Assembly (NCBI RefSeq): GCF_003252755.1
Contig: NZ_QEPT01000006.1
Location: 83,546-147,545 of the forward strand
Length of the DNA: 64,000 nt
Direction of reading: 5' to 3'
Origin: Haemophilus parainfluenzae
GTDB lineage: Bacteria; Pseudomonadota; Gammaproteobacteria; Enterobacterales; Pasteurellaceae
In this document: piece by piece, positions 1 through 9,275 of the stretch
Numbering within the stretch: position 1 is the first letter of the stretch
Layout of the letters: each line of letters opens with the position of its first letter
Position numbers and translations under genes: made by a program
The notes under the pieces: generated by a model
Told to the model about the DNA's origin: nothing
Database searches by the model: none
Seen by the model: the letters and a program-made list of their open reading frames with translations, nothing else

Positions 1-1365
1 ACAAACGCCAATCCCGAGATCCAAATCGGTTTCATCTGCGACCATAGAGACTTTTTGCATGACATCAATACCGCTACCGATTAACGTTGCGCCTTTAACC
101 GGTTTCGTGATTTTACCTTTTTCAATGAGATAAGCCTCAGAAGTTGAGAACACAAATTTACCTGAGGTAATATCCACTTGCCCACCACCAAAGTGCGGTG
201 CATAAATACCGCGATCCACAGAAGCGATTAAATCGTCAAATTTGCTTTGCCCCGCTAACATATAGGTATTCGTCATTCGTGGCATTGGTAAATGTGCATA
301 AGATTCACGACGACCATTCCCCGTTGGTTTCACGCCCATTAATCGTGCATTGAGTTTATCTTGCATGTAGCCTTGCAAAATCCCATCTTTGATTAAAACG
401 TTACACTGACTTGGTACACCTTCATCATCAATGGTTAAAGAACCACGGCGGTTTTGTAATGTACCGTCATCCACAATCGTACATAATGGCGACGTCACTA
501 ACTCACCAATTTTACCCGTAAATAAGGAACTTTCTTTACGGTTGAAATCCCCTTCTAAACCATGCCCTACAGCTTCATGAAGCAAGACGCCAGGCCAACC
601 GGCTCCCAATACCACAGGCATTAATCCTGCCGGTGCAGCGACCGCACTTAGATTCACAAGGGCTTGACGAACAGCCTCTTTTGCAAAATTAACGGCACGA
701 ATATCCCCATTTACCACTTCAAAGAACCAATCTAAGCCAAAGCGTCCACCTGAACCACAGCTACCGCGCTCACGTTTACCATCTTCCTCCACAAGAACAG
801 AAATGGATAAACGCACAAGTGGACGGATATCTGCAGCAAGTGTGCCATCTGTTGCGACCACTAACACTTCTTCATAAATCGAACTTAATGCTACGGAAAC
901 ATGCGTAACTCGAGGATCTTCGGCTCGCGCTGTACGATCCACGAGGTGTAATAACTCGATCTTTTTTTCTTTACTTAAACTTTCTAACGGGTTAATCGCC
1001 GCATAACGCTGAACCGCATTCACCGCATTAAATGCTTGAGGCGAAATTAAATTGCCTTCTTTAATTTGTGCAATACCTTTTACAGCCTCGACACATTGTT
1101 GTAATGACGCTAAATTGATTTGATCAGAATACGCAAAGCCTGTTTTCTCGCCAGAAACGGCGCGCACACCAACACCGCGATCAATATGAAAGCCACCTTC
1201 TTTAATAATGCTGTCTTCTAATACCCAGCTTTCATCTTGACTTAATTGAAAATAAAGATCCGCATAATCAATATGACGATGTGACATCACATCAAAAATA
1301 TTAAGCAATGATTGATGCGATAAATTGCTTGGTGCAAGTAAGGTATCTGAAACCTGTTTTAACAT
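1..1365 (-). CDS. tldD: TldD metalloprotease, 3' end cut by window edge
   Basis: TldD partners with PmbA/TldE in a cytosolic zinc protease that trims modified peptides and degrades antitoxins such as CcdA in enterobacteria. The 455 codons read here cover all but roughly the last 25 residues of the usual ~480. The zinc motif HEAVGH lies at residues 263-268, followed by GLEGDF, the family signature. The start is the ATG at 1363-1365. The gene runs off the left edge, so its stop and downstream neighbour are not visible. It is followed upstream (to the right) by the co-directional rsmI after an 81-bp gap. Identification is firm from motif and length; partner and substrate are family knowledge. 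Confidence 0.95.
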   Translation of the reverse strand, partial: MLKQVSDTLLAPSNLSHQSLLNIFDVMSHRHIDYADLYFQLSQDESWVLEDSIIKEGGFHIDRGVGVRAVSGEKTGFAYSDQINLASLQQCVEAVKGIAQIKEGNLISPQAFNAVNAVQRYAAINPLESLSKEKKIELLHLVDRTARAEDPRVTHVSVALSSIYEEVLVVATDGTLAADIRPLVRLSISVLVEEDGKRERGSCGSGGRFGLDWFFEVVNGDIRAVNFAKEAVRQALVNLSAVAAPAGLMPVVLGAGWPGVLLHEAVGHGLEGDFNRKESSLFTGKIGELVTSPLCTIVDDGTLQNRRGSLTIDDEGVPSQCNVLIKDGILQGYMQDKLNARLMGVKPTGNGRRESYAHLPMPRMTNTYMLAGQSKFDDLIASVDRGIYAPHFGGGQVDITSGKFVFSTSEAYLIEKGKITKPVKGATLIGSGIDVMQKVSMVADETDLDLGIGVC

Positions 1366-1446
1366 TTGTTCTCCGAAATTTATAAAAATTAATTCTGCCA
1401 AATCTCCTCTAGCCCCTCTTTGCTAAAGAGAGAGATAGTTTTTTGA

Positions 1447-2295
1447 CTAATCTAAATTATCCAATCCAAATTGGTATAAGGCATTTTTCTTATAACCATA
1501 AAGTTCTGCCACTATCGCCGCAGCCTTTTTTAAAGGGAGTTCTTTAGCAATCAAAGTGAGCGCTTTAATTGCTTGTGGTGAAAATTCTTCGCTCTCTTCT
1601 GATTTGGGTTTGCCTTCCACGATTAACACCATCTCACCTTTTGTACGATTCGGATCTTCACTTAACCATTGACGAAGATCACTTAATTTATCCCCTGCAA
1701 TGGTTTCCCATGTTTTCGTAATTTCACGTGCAAGTACAACATAGCGTTCGCCACCTAATACATCTTGCATATCGGCAAGGGTATCTAAAATGCGGTGAGT
1801 TGATTCATAGAAGATTAAAGTGCGGTCTTCTTCTGCGACGTTTTCTAACTTATCTTTACGCGCCTTAGTTTTCGCAGGTAAAAAACCTTCAAAGCAAAAA
1901 CGGTCTGACGCAATGCCCGATGCACATAATGCCGTAATTGCTGCACAAGCACCGGGTAACGGTACTACTTTAATGCCTGCCTCACGACATTGACGCACTA
2001 AATGAAAACCCGGATCGTTAATCAAGGGCGTTCCTGCATCAGAAATTAATGCAATATTGGTACCTTGTTTTAGCTTTTCTACCAACACATGTGCTTTTTC
2101 TTGTTCATTGTGATCATGCAAGGCGAAAAAAGGCTTTTTGATACCATAATGGCTGAGCAATAAACCACTGTGGCGCGTGTCTTCCGCAGCAATTAAATCT
2201 ACTTGCGAAAAGGTCTCTAAAGCACGTTGTGTAATATCTTGTAAATTCCCGATTGGTGTGGCGACAATATATAAAATTCCGGTTAAATCATTCAT
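1447..2295 (-). CDS. rsmI: 16S rRNA (cytidine1402-2'-O)-methyltransferase RsmI
   Basis: RsmI methylates the 2'-OH of C1402 in the decoding centre of 16S rRNA using S-adenosylmethionine. The 282-residue protein matches the usual length and has the class III methyltransferase pattern: an N-terminal [10 protein letters not shown] loop (about residues 9-18), AAEDTRHS near 36-43, and [12 protein letters not shown] near 86-97 that shapes the SAM pocket. It is divergent from lpoA with 69 bp between starts, the same yraL/yraM head-to-head layout as in Escherichia coli. No strong Shine-Dalgarno sequence precedes the ATG. Confidence 0.95.
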   Translation of the reverse strand: MNDLTGILYIVATPIGNLQDITQRALETFSQVDLIAAEDTRHSGLLLSHYGIKKPFFALHDHNEQEKAHVLVEKLKQGTNIALISDAGTPLINDPGFHLVRQCREAGIKVVPLPGACAAITALCASGIASDRFCFEGFLPAKTKARKDKLENVAEEDRTLIFYESTHRILDTLADMQDVLGGERYVVLAREITKTWETIAGDKLSDLRQWLSEDPNRTKGEMVLIVEGKPKSEESEEFSPQAIKALTLIAKELPLKKAAAIVAELYGYKKNALYQFGLDNLD

Positions 2296-2364
2296 TTTTG
2301 TTTGCTTTTACATTGTGAGATAAGTAAGATCGCCCATTATTGATTTATTCATTATGGAGCGAAT

Positions 2365-4086
2365 ATGTCTATTCTATTACAAGGCGGTCGTTTTAAAAAA
2401 CGTTTAATGCCGATTTTATTGTCTGTTGCATTAGCAGGTTGTTCTAACTTATTTGGTAGTAGCTTTACCCAAACATTACAACGTGATGCCAATGCAAGTT
2501 CTGAATTTTATATGAACAAATTAGGGCAAACACAGGATAAAGAAGATCAACAAACTTACAAACTCTTAGCCGCTCGTGTACTAATTTCTGAAAATAAAGT
2601 ACCCCAAGCGGAAGAGTTATTAACGGAGTTAGTTGACTTAAACGAAGCACAACAATTAGATCGCACGTTAATTGAAGCGCGCATCGCCGCAGCAAAAGGC
2701 AATAATGATGTTGCTGAAGGTAAATTGCGTGCACTCGATCTGACTAAATTAAGTCCATCACAAAAATCTCGTTATTACGAAACCTTTGCTCAAACAGCAG
2801 AAAATCGTAAAGATGTGATTGAAGCGGTGAAAGCGCGTATTAAAATGGATGAGAACTTAACAGACATGCAACGTCGTAAAGATAATGTTGATAAAACGTG
2901 GTCGTTACTCCGTTCTGCGAATACTGCTGTCATCAATAATGCCTCTGATGAAGGTAGCGTGGCATTAGGCGGTTGGCTCACCCTAATTAAAGCTTATAAT
3001 GACAACATCCGTCAGCCGGTACAATTAAGCCAAGCATTACAAAGCTGGAAATCAGCTTATCCAAATCACGTTGCGGCAACCTTTTTCCCTAAAGAGCTAG
3101 AAAGCTTGTTGAATTTCCAACAAACGAATTTAGCTCAAATTGGTTTAGTTTTACCTTTAAGCGGCGATGGCCAAATCTTAGGTACAACGATTCAATCAGG
3201 TTTCAATGATGCAAAAGGTGACTCAACCATTCCAGTACAAGTGTTTGACTCATCGACCACCCCGATTAATGACATTATTGCACAGGCAAAAGCATCGGGT
3301 ATTAAAGCGTTAGTGGGTCCATTACTTAAACAAAATGTTGATGCCATCATTGCGAATCCAAGCGCAGTGCAAGGTATGGACGTGCTCGCATTAAATGCAA
3401 CACCAAATGCGCGTGCAATTAACCAAATGTGCTATTACGGTTTATCACCTGAAGATGAAGCGGAATCAGCAGCAAACAAAATGTGGAAAGATGGTATTCG
3501 TAATCCAATCGTTGCAATGCCACAAAATGATTTAGGGCAACGTGTTGGTAATGCATTCAACGTGCGTTGGCAACGTTTAGCGGGCACAGATGCGAATATT
3601 CGCTACTATAACTTACCAGCTGATATTACCTACTTCTTCCAAGGTGCACCGCAAGATACAAGTGCGCTTTATGTCATCTCCTCACCAGATGAATTGGCTG
3701 AAATCAAAGGTTATTTAGATACCAGCAATCCGAACGTCCGTATTTATGCAAGCTCTCGTTCTAATGCGGCAAGTAATACACCGGAATACTATGCAAAAAT
3801 GAATGGCATTCAATTTAGTGATATTCCATTCTTTAAACAAAGCGATTCTTCACAATATCAAAAAGTGGCTGGCTCAACTGGTGGTGAATTCCAATTAATG
3901 CGTTTATATGCAATGGGTTCTGATGCATGGTTGCTCATCAACCACTTTAATGAATTACGCCAAGTACCAGGTTATACCTTAAGCGGTTTAACCGGTCAGC
4001 TTAGCGCGGATTCAAACTGTGATGTGGATCGCGATATGACATGGTATCAAGTACAAGATGGTAACGTGGTAGCGGTTGCGAACTAA
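2365..4086 (+). CDS. lpoA: Penicillin-binding protein activator LpoA
   Basis: LpoA is an outer-membrane lipoprotein that reaches through the periplasm to stimulate PBP1A during peptidoglycan synthesis. The 573-residue protein starts with a lipoprotein signal and lipobox LAGC (Cys26). An alpha-helical TPR-like N domain covers about residues 30-250. A periplasmic-binding-protein-like C domain starts near residue 255 (IGLVLPLSGDGQILG). A GGAGCG-type Shine-Dalgarno sequence lies just before the ATG at 2365. The stop is only 3 bp from yraN, and the order lpoA-yraN-diaA-dolP is the conserved yraM-yraP cluster. Confidence 0.95.
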   Translation: MSILLQGGRFKKRLMPILLSVALAGCSNLFGSSFTQTLQRDANASSEFYMNKLGQTQDKEDQQTYKLLAARVLISENKVPQAEELLTELVDLNEAQQLDRTLIEARIAAAKGNNDVAEGKLRALDLTKLSPSQKSRYYETFAQTAENRKDVIEAVKARIKMDENLTDMQRRKDNVDKTWSLLRSANTAVINNASDEGSVALGGWLTLIKAYNDNIRQPVQLSQALQSWKSAYPNHVAATFFPKELESLLNFQQTNLAQIGLVLPLSGDGQILGTTIQSGFNDAKGDSTIPVQVFDSSTTPINDIIAQAKASGIKALVGPLLKQNVDAIIANPSAVQGMDVLALNATPNARAINQMCYYGLSPEDEAESAANKMWKDGIRNPIVAMPQNDLGQRVGNAFNVRWQRLAGTDANIRYYNLPADITYFFQGAPQDTSALYVISSPDELAEIKGYLDTSNPNVRIYASSRSNAASNTPEYYAKMNGIQFSDIPFFKQSDSSQYQKVAGSTGGEFQLMRLYAMGSDAWLLINHFNELRQVPGYTLSGLTGQLSADSNCDVDRDMTWYQVQDGNVVAVAN

Positions 4087-4089
4087 TCC

Positions 4090-4449
4090 ATGTTTTCATT
4101 AAAACGTCAACAAGGGGCGGGCTTTGAACATCAAGCCCGCCTTTTCTTAGAGTCTAAAGGTCTCAAATTCATCGCGGCGAATCAACATTTCAAATGCGGT
4201 GAATTAGATCTCGTTATGCAAGACGAACAAACTATTGTGTTTGTTGAAGTTCGTCAACGCTCCAGCTCAGCATTTGGATCCGCCGTTGAAAGTGTGGATT
4301 GGCAAAAGCAACAAAAATGGCTAAATGCCGCAAATTTATGGCTTGCTAAACGCAACCTAAGCCTCGAAGATGCGGATTGTCGTTTTGATCTTATCGCCTT
4401 TGGAAAAAACGCCAGTGATATCCAATGGATTCCTAATTTTCTCGATTAA
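4090..4449 (+). CDS. yraN: UPF0102 family protein YraN, endonuclease-like fold
   Basis: This 119-residue protein belongs to UPF0102, whose fold is related to Holliday-junction resolvases and restriction nucleases. The nuclease-like acidic pattern is visible: Glu38 and Asp40 in GELDLV, then Glu53 in FVEVRQR. Its cellular role is not established; a nuclease activity is inferred from the fold. It lies 3 bp after lpoA and 12 bp before diaA, so it is very likely co-transcribed. Length matches the family (about 115-130 residues). Confidence 0.9.
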   Translation: MFSLKRQQGAGFEHQARLFLESKGLKFIAANQHFKCGELDLVMQDEQTIVFVEVRQRSSSAFGSAVESVDWQKQQKWLNAANLWLAKRNLSLEDADCRFDLIAFGKNASDIQWIPNFLD

Positions 4450-4461
4450 CCTTTTCCGATT

Positions 4462-5046
4462 ATGTTACAAAAAGTTAAAGATATTTATAGCGAAAGTATT
4501 CAGATTCAAATCTCTGCTTCAAGTCTATTATCAGAAAATATTGCCACTGCCACACAAATGGTCATGCAATGTTTGTTAAGTGGTCATAAAGTGATTGCCT
4601 GTGGCGTCGCTCGCTCTTACGCGAATGCCCAATTTTTAGTATCAAACTTGCTCAATCGTTACGATTTTGAGCGCCCAAGTCTACCATCCGTACATCTTAG
4701 CCTTGAAAGTGCGGTCGGTTCTTCACTGGTTTTTGATCAACCTATCGATCAACTGTATCAACATCAATTTAACGCCATCGCAAAGCCTGGCGATTTATTG
4801 ATAGCCTTTGCGCCTCTTGGAACAGAAAAAGCAGTGCTAAATACGATTGCTAATGCCGTCAACAAAGAAATTCAGGTCATTGCCTTAACCGGTGCAAACA
4901 ATGATGCGATTCAAGGTGTGTTAGCTGAAGCAGATTTAGAAATCTCTATTCCTGCTACCAAAGAAGCGCGTATCTTAGAAAATCATTTATTCGTCATTAA
5001 TGCACTTTGTGAGCTTGTTGATAGTACACTTTTCCCAAGAGCTTGA
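4462..5046 (+). CDS. diaA: DnaA initiator-associating protein DiaA (SIS domain)
   Basis: DiaA is a SIS-fold protein that in E. coli binds DnaA and promotes its ordered assembly at oriC for timely replication initiation. The 194-residue protein is a single SIS domain: HKVIACGVARSYANAQ near residues 44-59 replaces the sugar-phosphate loop, and GDLLIAFAPLGTEKAVLN (about 112-129) is the second conserved block. It is much like GmhA isomerases but sits in the lpoA-yraN-dolP cluster, which favours DiaA. DnaA binding is inferred by homology. Confidence 0.9.
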   Translation: MLQKVKDIYSESIQIQISASSLLSENIATATQMVMQCLLSGHKVIACGVARSYANAQFLVSNLLNRYDFERPSLPSVHLSLESAVGSSLVFDQPIDQLYQHQFNAIAKPGDLLIAFAPLGTEKAVLNTIANAVNKEIQVIALTGANNDAIQGVLAEADLEISIPATKEARILENHLFVINALCELVDSTLFPRA

Positions 5047-5129
5047 CATTAAAGGATTTTCCAACCAAACTATTTCTAAAATTAATTGACTAATAGTTGA
5101 CTCACTCATTTATGAAAAGGAGATTAATA

Positions 5130-5711
5130 ATGAAATTAACCCCATTTAAAAAATTAGCTTTCGTGCTCGGGGCATCCATTATATTACAAGGCTGTGTAGC
5201 TGCTGTACTCGGTGGCGCCGCTGCGGGAGCAAAAATTGCAACAGATCCTCGAACAATGGGGACGCAAGTCGATGATGAAACATTAGAAGTAAAAGTCGAA
5301 AATGCATTAGATAAAGATGCACAGATTAAATCTGAAGGTCGTGTACATGCGGTTTCCTATAGTGGTCGCGTATTATTAATTGGTCAAGTTCCGAATGAAA
5401 GTGTAAAAGAAACTGCAACCAGCCTTGCAAAAGGCGTAGAAGGTGTAAGTGATGTTTATAACGAATTACGCGTAGGCAATAAAATTAACTTTGGTCAAAT
5501 TACCAAAGACAGCTGGATTACCACACAAATTAAATCGAAGCTCTTTGTTGGTGACAATGTAAAAGCAACGGATGTAAAAGTGATCACTGAAAATGGTGAA
5601 GTATTCTTACTTGGAAACGTTACTCAATCACAAGGTGATTCAGCCGCAGAAATTGCAAGTAAAGTCACAGGTGTTCAAAAAGTCATTAAAGTATTTAAGT
5701 ATTTGAATTAA
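5130..5711 (+). CDS. dolP: Outer-membrane lipoprotein DolP with two BON domains
   Basis: DolP (YraP) is an outer-membrane lipoprotein that binds anionic phospholipid and supports envelope integrity. I place the start at the ATG at 5130 because AAAAGGAG sits 8-10 bases upstream and it gives a clean 193-residue lipoprotein with lipobox LQGC (Cys22); the upstream in-frame ATG at 5097 would add 11 residues with no signal. Two BON domains follow, roughly residues 45-110 and 120-190. It ends the lpoA cluster and is followed directly by an uptake-signal hairpin terminator. Confidence 0.93.
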   Translation: MKLTPFKKLAFVLGASIILQGCVAAVLGGAAAGAKIATDPRTMGTQVDDETLEVKVENALDKDAQIKSEGRVHAVSYSGRVLLIGQVPNESVKETATSLAKGVEGVSDVYNELRVGNKINFGQITKDSWITTQIKSKLFVGDNVKATDVKVITENGEVFLLGNVTQSQGDSAAEIASKVTGVQKVIKVFKYLN

Positions 5712-5728
5712 CTATTTTTTTAAAGATT

Positions 5729-5768
5729 AAAGTGCGGTCAGAAACCATCTTGTTTTTGACCGCACTTT
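5729..5768. terminator. Uptake-signal inverted-repeat terminator after dolP
   Basis: AAAGTGCGGTCA (5729-5740) pairs with TGACCGCACTTT (5757-5768) and is followed by a T run. Paired Haemophilus uptake signals commonly serve as Rho-independent terminators. Confidence 0.9.
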
Positions 5769-5885
5769 TTTCTTTACAAGGTTTTATGAAAAAGATTTTG
5801 TTTAAAAAAACACCATTCGAAAAAAAAAGTTATTTATTTTAAATAACTTATATTTTGTCAATAATTTTGACAAAAAATTTACTAC

Positions 5886-5914
5886 TTGAATTCAATGTCA
5901 AAACACTCTATCTT
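5886..5914 (+). promoter_or_regulatory. Candidate sigma-70 promoter of nrdA
   Basis: TTGAAT (5886-5891) and TATCTT (5909-5914) are separated by 17 bp. The -10 element lies inside the upstream NrdR box, which fits repression by occlusion. The preceding stretch from 5772 is very AT-rich and holds no gene. Confidence 0.55.
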
Positions 5915-5918
5915 GTGC
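5903..5918 (+). promoter_or_regulatory. NrdR box 1 upstream of nrdA
   Basis: ACACTCTATCTTGTGC matches the NrdR box consensus ACACWATATATWGTGT at its outer arms. It starts exactly 31 bp before the second, perfect box, three helical turns, which is the spacing usual for tandem NrdR boxes. Confidence 0.8.
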
Positions 5919-5933
5919 AATATTAAATTTATG

Positions 5934-5949
5934 ACACAATATATTGTGT
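5934..5949 (+). promoter_or_regulatory. NrdR box 2 upstream of nrdA
   Basis: ACACAATATATTGTGT is a perfect 16-bp palindrome and a full match to the NrdR consensus. It lies 34 bp before the nrdA ATG. The repressor gene nrdR is not in this window. Confidence 0.9.
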
Positions 5950-5983
5950 TTTTTCAATCATTACTCTAACAGGTTTATCTTCC

Positions 5984-8254
5984 ATGAATAAGGCATTGAT
6001 GGTCACAAAACGTGACGGAAAACTGGAACCAATTAATCTTGATAAAATTCACCGTGTAATCACTTGGGCAGCAGAAGGATTGGAAAATGTGTCCGTGTCG
6101 CAAGTAGAATTACGTTCACACATTCAGTTTTATGAAGGTATTCGTACCTCCGATATTCACGAGACCATTATCAAAGCGGCTGCGGACTTAATCAGCAAAG
6201 ATACGCCGGATTATCAATATCTTGCTGCGCGCCTTGCGGTGTTCCATTTGCGTAAAAAAGCCTACGGCCATTTCGATCCGCCACGCTTATACGATCATGT
6301 GAAAAAACTCGTGCGCATGGGCAAATACGATCATGCTTTGTTGGATGATTACACCCGTGAAGAATGGGACGAAATGGACGGTTTTATCGACCATTGGCGC
6401 GACATGACCTTCTCTTATGCGGCAGTGAAGCAATTAGAAGGCAAATATTTAGTCCAAAACCGCGTGACCGGTGAGATCTACGAATCCGCACAATTCCTCT
6501 ATTTATTAGTGGCGGCAAGTCTGTTCTCCAAATACCCGCAAGAAACCCGTTTGGATTATATCCGTCGCTTCTATGATGCAACCTCCACCTTCAAAATTTC
6601 CTTGCCAACCCCAATCATGGCAGGCGTACGCACTCCAACCCGTCAATTCAGCTCTTGTGTGTTGATTGAATGTGGCGATAGCTTAGATTCCATTAACGCC
6701 ACCGCCTCTGCCATCGTGAAATACGTTTCTCAACGTGCCGGTATCGGTGTAAATGCCGGTGCGATTCGAGCCCTTGGTAGCCAAATTCGTGGCGGTGAAG
6801 CATTCCATACCGGTTGTATTCCGTTCTATAAATATTTCCAAACTGCCGTGAAATCCTGCTCTCAAGGCGGCGTGCGTGGCGGTGCGGCAACCGTGTACTA
6901 CCCGATTTGGCACTTAGAAGTAGAAAGCCTGTTAGTGTTGAAAAACAACCGTGGTGTGGAAGACAACCGCGTGCGTCACATGGACTACGGCGTACAACTT
7001 AACAAATTAATGTACCAACGCTTAATCAAAGGAGGCGACATTACCTTATTCAGCCCGTCCGACGTGCCGGGACTTTACGAAGCGTTCTTTGCGGATCAAG
7101 ACAAGTTTGAAGAACTTTACGTACAATACGAACAGGATCCGTCCATTCGTAAACGTACCGTGAAAGCCGTGGAATTGTTCTCTTTATTAATGCAGGAACG
7201 TGCGTCCACCGGTCGTATTTACATTCACAATGTGGATCACTGCAACACCCACTCGCCGTTTGATCCGAAAGTGGCGCCAGTGCGTCAATCTAATCTTTGC
7301 TTGGAAATCGCCTTACCGACCAAACCGTTAAGCCACATTAACGATGAACAAGGCGAAATCGCCCTTTGTACCCTTTCCGCCTTTAACTTGGGCAAATTGG
7401 AAAACTTAGACGAGCTAGACAATCTGGCGGATCTTGCGGTGCGTGCATTAGATGCTTTATTGGATTACCAAGATTATCCGGTGATTGCGGCAAAACGCAG
7501 TTCACTTGCCCGTCGTTCTTTAGGTATCGGCGTCATTAACTATGCGTACTACTTGGCGAAACACGGCGTGCGTTATTCTGATGGCAGTGCAAACGATTTA
7601 ACACACCGCACTTTCGAAGCCATTCAATATTACCTATTGAAAGCCTCCATGAACTTGGCGAAAGAACAAGGTGCGTGTGAATACTTCCACGAAACCACTT
7701 ATGCGCAAGGCATTTTACCAATCGATACATACAAAAAAGACATCGACAGCTTAACCTCCGAGCCGTTGCATTATGATTGGGAAAGCCTACGCCGCGACAT
7801 TAAAGAATTCGGTTTGCGCAACTCTACCCTCACTGCCTTAATGCCGTCGGAAACCTCTTCACAGATTTCCAACGCCACCAACGGTATCGAACCGCCACGC
7901 GGCCACGTGAGCGTCAAAGCTTCGAAAGACGGTATTTTGAAACAAGTGGTGCCGGATTATGAAAACCTCGGTGAAAACTACGAATTGCTTTGGGACATCC
8001 CGGGCAACGACGGCTACTTGCACTTGGTCGGCATCATGCAAAAATTCGTAGACCAAGCCATCTCCGCCAACACCAACTACGATCCGAAACGTTTTGAAGA
8101 CGGCAAAGTACCGATGAAAGTGTTGTTAAAAGATCTGTTAACCGCTTACAAATACGGCTTAAAAACCCTCTACTATCAAAACACCCGTGATGGTGCCGAA
8201 GACAGCCAAGAAGATTTAGATGACGGCTGTGCGGGCGGAGCGTGTAAGATTTAA
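5984..8254 (+). CDS. nrdA: Class Ia ribonucleoside-diphosphate reductase alpha subunit
   Basis: NrdA reduces ribonucleoside diphosphates to deoxyribonucleotides together with the radical-carrying NrdB. The 756-residue protein has an N-terminal ATP-cone (about residues 5-95). The active-site cysteines fall at the E. coli positions: Cys225, Cys462 and the thiyl Cys439 with Asn437 and Glu441. The radical-transfer tyrosines are Tyr730-Tyr731, and the C-terminal redox pair is Cys749/Cys754. GC content of the lines I counted is about 45-60%, clearly above the flanking genes, suggesting a recombined allele. Regulation is by the NrdR boxes upstream. Its partner nrdB is displaced about 1 kb by an inserted gene. 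Confidence 0.98.
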   Translation: MNKALMVTKRDGKLEPINLDKIHRVITWAAEGLENVSVSQVELRSHIQFYEGIRTSDIHETIIKAAADLISKDTPDYQYLAARLAVFHLRKKAYGHFDPPRLYDHVKKLVRMGKYDHALLDDYTREEWDEMDGFIDHWRDMTFSYAAVKQLEGKYLVQNRVTGEIYESAQFLYLLVAASLFSKYPQETRLDYIRRFYDATSTFKISLPTPIMAGVRTPTRQFSSCVLIECGDSLDSINATASAIVKYVSQRAGIGVNAGAIRALGSQIRGGEAFHTGCIPFYKYFQTAVKSCSQGGVRGGAATVYYPIWHLEVESLLVLKNNRGVEDNRVRHMDYGVQLNKLMYQRLIKGGDITLFSPSDVPGLYEAFFADQDKFEELYVQYEQDPSIRKRTVKAVELFSLLMQERASTGRIYIHNVDHCNTHSPFDPKVAPVRQSNLCLEIALPTKPLSHINDEQGEIALCTLSAFNLGKLENLDELDNLADLAVRALDALLDYQDYPVIAAKRSSLARRSLGIGVINYAYYLAKHGVRYSDGSANDLTHRTFEAIQYYLLKASMNLAKEQGACEYFHETTYAQGILPIDTYKKDIDSLTSEPLHYDWESLRRDIKEFGLRNSTLTALMPSETSSQISNATNGIEPPRGHVSVKASKDGILKQVVPDYENLGENYELLWDIPGNDGYLHLVGIMQKFVDQAISANTNYDPKRFEDGKVPMKVLLKDLLTAYKYGLKTLYYQNTRDGAEDSQEDLDDGCAGGACKI

Positions 8255-8269
8255 TATAGAGAAAGAATT

Positions 8270-8313
8270 AGGTCAGTAAAAAAATGAAGAATTTTCAAAA
8301 TTGACCTTTTTTT
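8270..8313 (+). terminator. Weak hairpin with T run after nrdA (possible attenuator)
   Basis: AGGTCA (8270-8275) can pair with TGACCT (8302-8307) across a 26-nt loop, followed by seven T. The stem is only 6 bp, so it would at most dampen transcription into the inserted gene and nrdB. Confidence 0.4.
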
Positions 8314-8354
8314 ATTAAAAAGATTATTATTTAAGAAAATCAGGAAGAAGATAT

Positions 8355-9266
8355 ATGATAATGAATAATATATTTCATATTCATTTTAGAAATTTCCAAT
8401 TCTTTTCTGTTAGAGATCTTAGTATAGAGGAAAAGCATTTATTATTTAATGAGCTAACAACAAAAAAAGCTAACATATATTTTTTTATTAAGAAAAATAT
8501 ATTTTTTGAAAGCATTAAAATAAAAGAAGAGTATAAAATAACAGGTAATTTCATAAATAATCTAAAACAGAAGAAAAGATTTGCTTTTGATATGTATCAA
8601 TACTATGAAGAACTATTGCTACCTATAGCAAAAGAAAAAAAGTTATCTTTAGAATATATAATAAACCAAAAAATGGCAAATTTATACTATCCAAATAAAT
8701 GTGTTTCTCAATTAGAATTGGAAAATAAGTATAAAAAGCTTGCTAGTATTACTGAAATAAATTTATCATTCGCTAGTTTATATGACCCTCTAAGCCAAAA
8801 GAATCTAGAATTAGACACATATAAACTAATCAATTATTTTAAGTATCCTATAGATAAAAATTTTATAAAAAGCGATATTATCTATATAGGAAAATCAAAT
8901 GATAAAAAAGGAATAATATCCAGAATAATTAATCATGAAAAATGGTTACCTATTTTAAGCCCAAGAAGTAATCTTGATGGTGATGAAATATGTGTATTTA
9001 TGTTTGAAATTGCATTTTCTAATAGCTTAAAAATACCTAAAGACATATATATTGAAGCTTGCGAGCAAATTTTAATTAATTATTTTAAACCACCAGAAAA
9101 TAATTTACATAAAAACTCAAGTTTAAGCACAGAAAAAATAAAAAAATTAAAGAGTTATGGATTTAATAACTATCTGATTGAATTAAATTTCGAAGATTTA
9201 ATATGTAATTTTGGAACGCAATATGTACCACATAATTTAAAACATTTCATTGTAAATAGTCTTTAA
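8355..9266 (+). CDS. GIY-YIG-like protein inserted between nrdA and nrdB
   Basis: I do not recognise this 303-residue protein as a named family. The C-terminal half has a pattern like a GIY-YIG nuclease: DIIYIGKS at 174-181, Arg190 and His194 in SRIINH, and Glu237 in EQILINYFKPPENN (237-250), which resembles the catalytic-Glu helix followed by P-P-x-N. No clear first GIY strand is seen, so the domain may be divergent or inactive. The N-terminal ~150 residues are Lys/Ile/Phe-rich without recognisable motifs. The gene is far more AT-rich (about 25% GC) than nrdA and nrdB, has its own AGGAAG ribosome site, and its stop is 9 bp before the nrdB ATG. Low GC and location suggest recent transfer, possibly a homing-type endonuclease. 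Confidence 0.75.
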   Translation: MIMNNIFHIHFRNFQFFSVRDLSIEEKHLLFNELTTKKANIYFFIKKNIFFESIKIKEEYKITGNFINNLKQKKRFAFDMYQYYEELLLPIAKEKKLSLEYIINQKMANLYYPNKCVSQLELENKYKKLASITEINLSFASLYDPLSQKNLELDTYKLINYFKYPIDKNFIKSDIIYIGKSNDKKGIISRIINHEKWLPILSPRSNLDGDEICVFMFEIAFSNSLKIPKDIYIEACEQILINYFKPPENNLHKNSSLSTEKIKKLKSYGFNNYLIELNFEDLICNFGTQYVPHNLKHFIVNSL

Positions 9267-9275
9267 GGAAATAAA

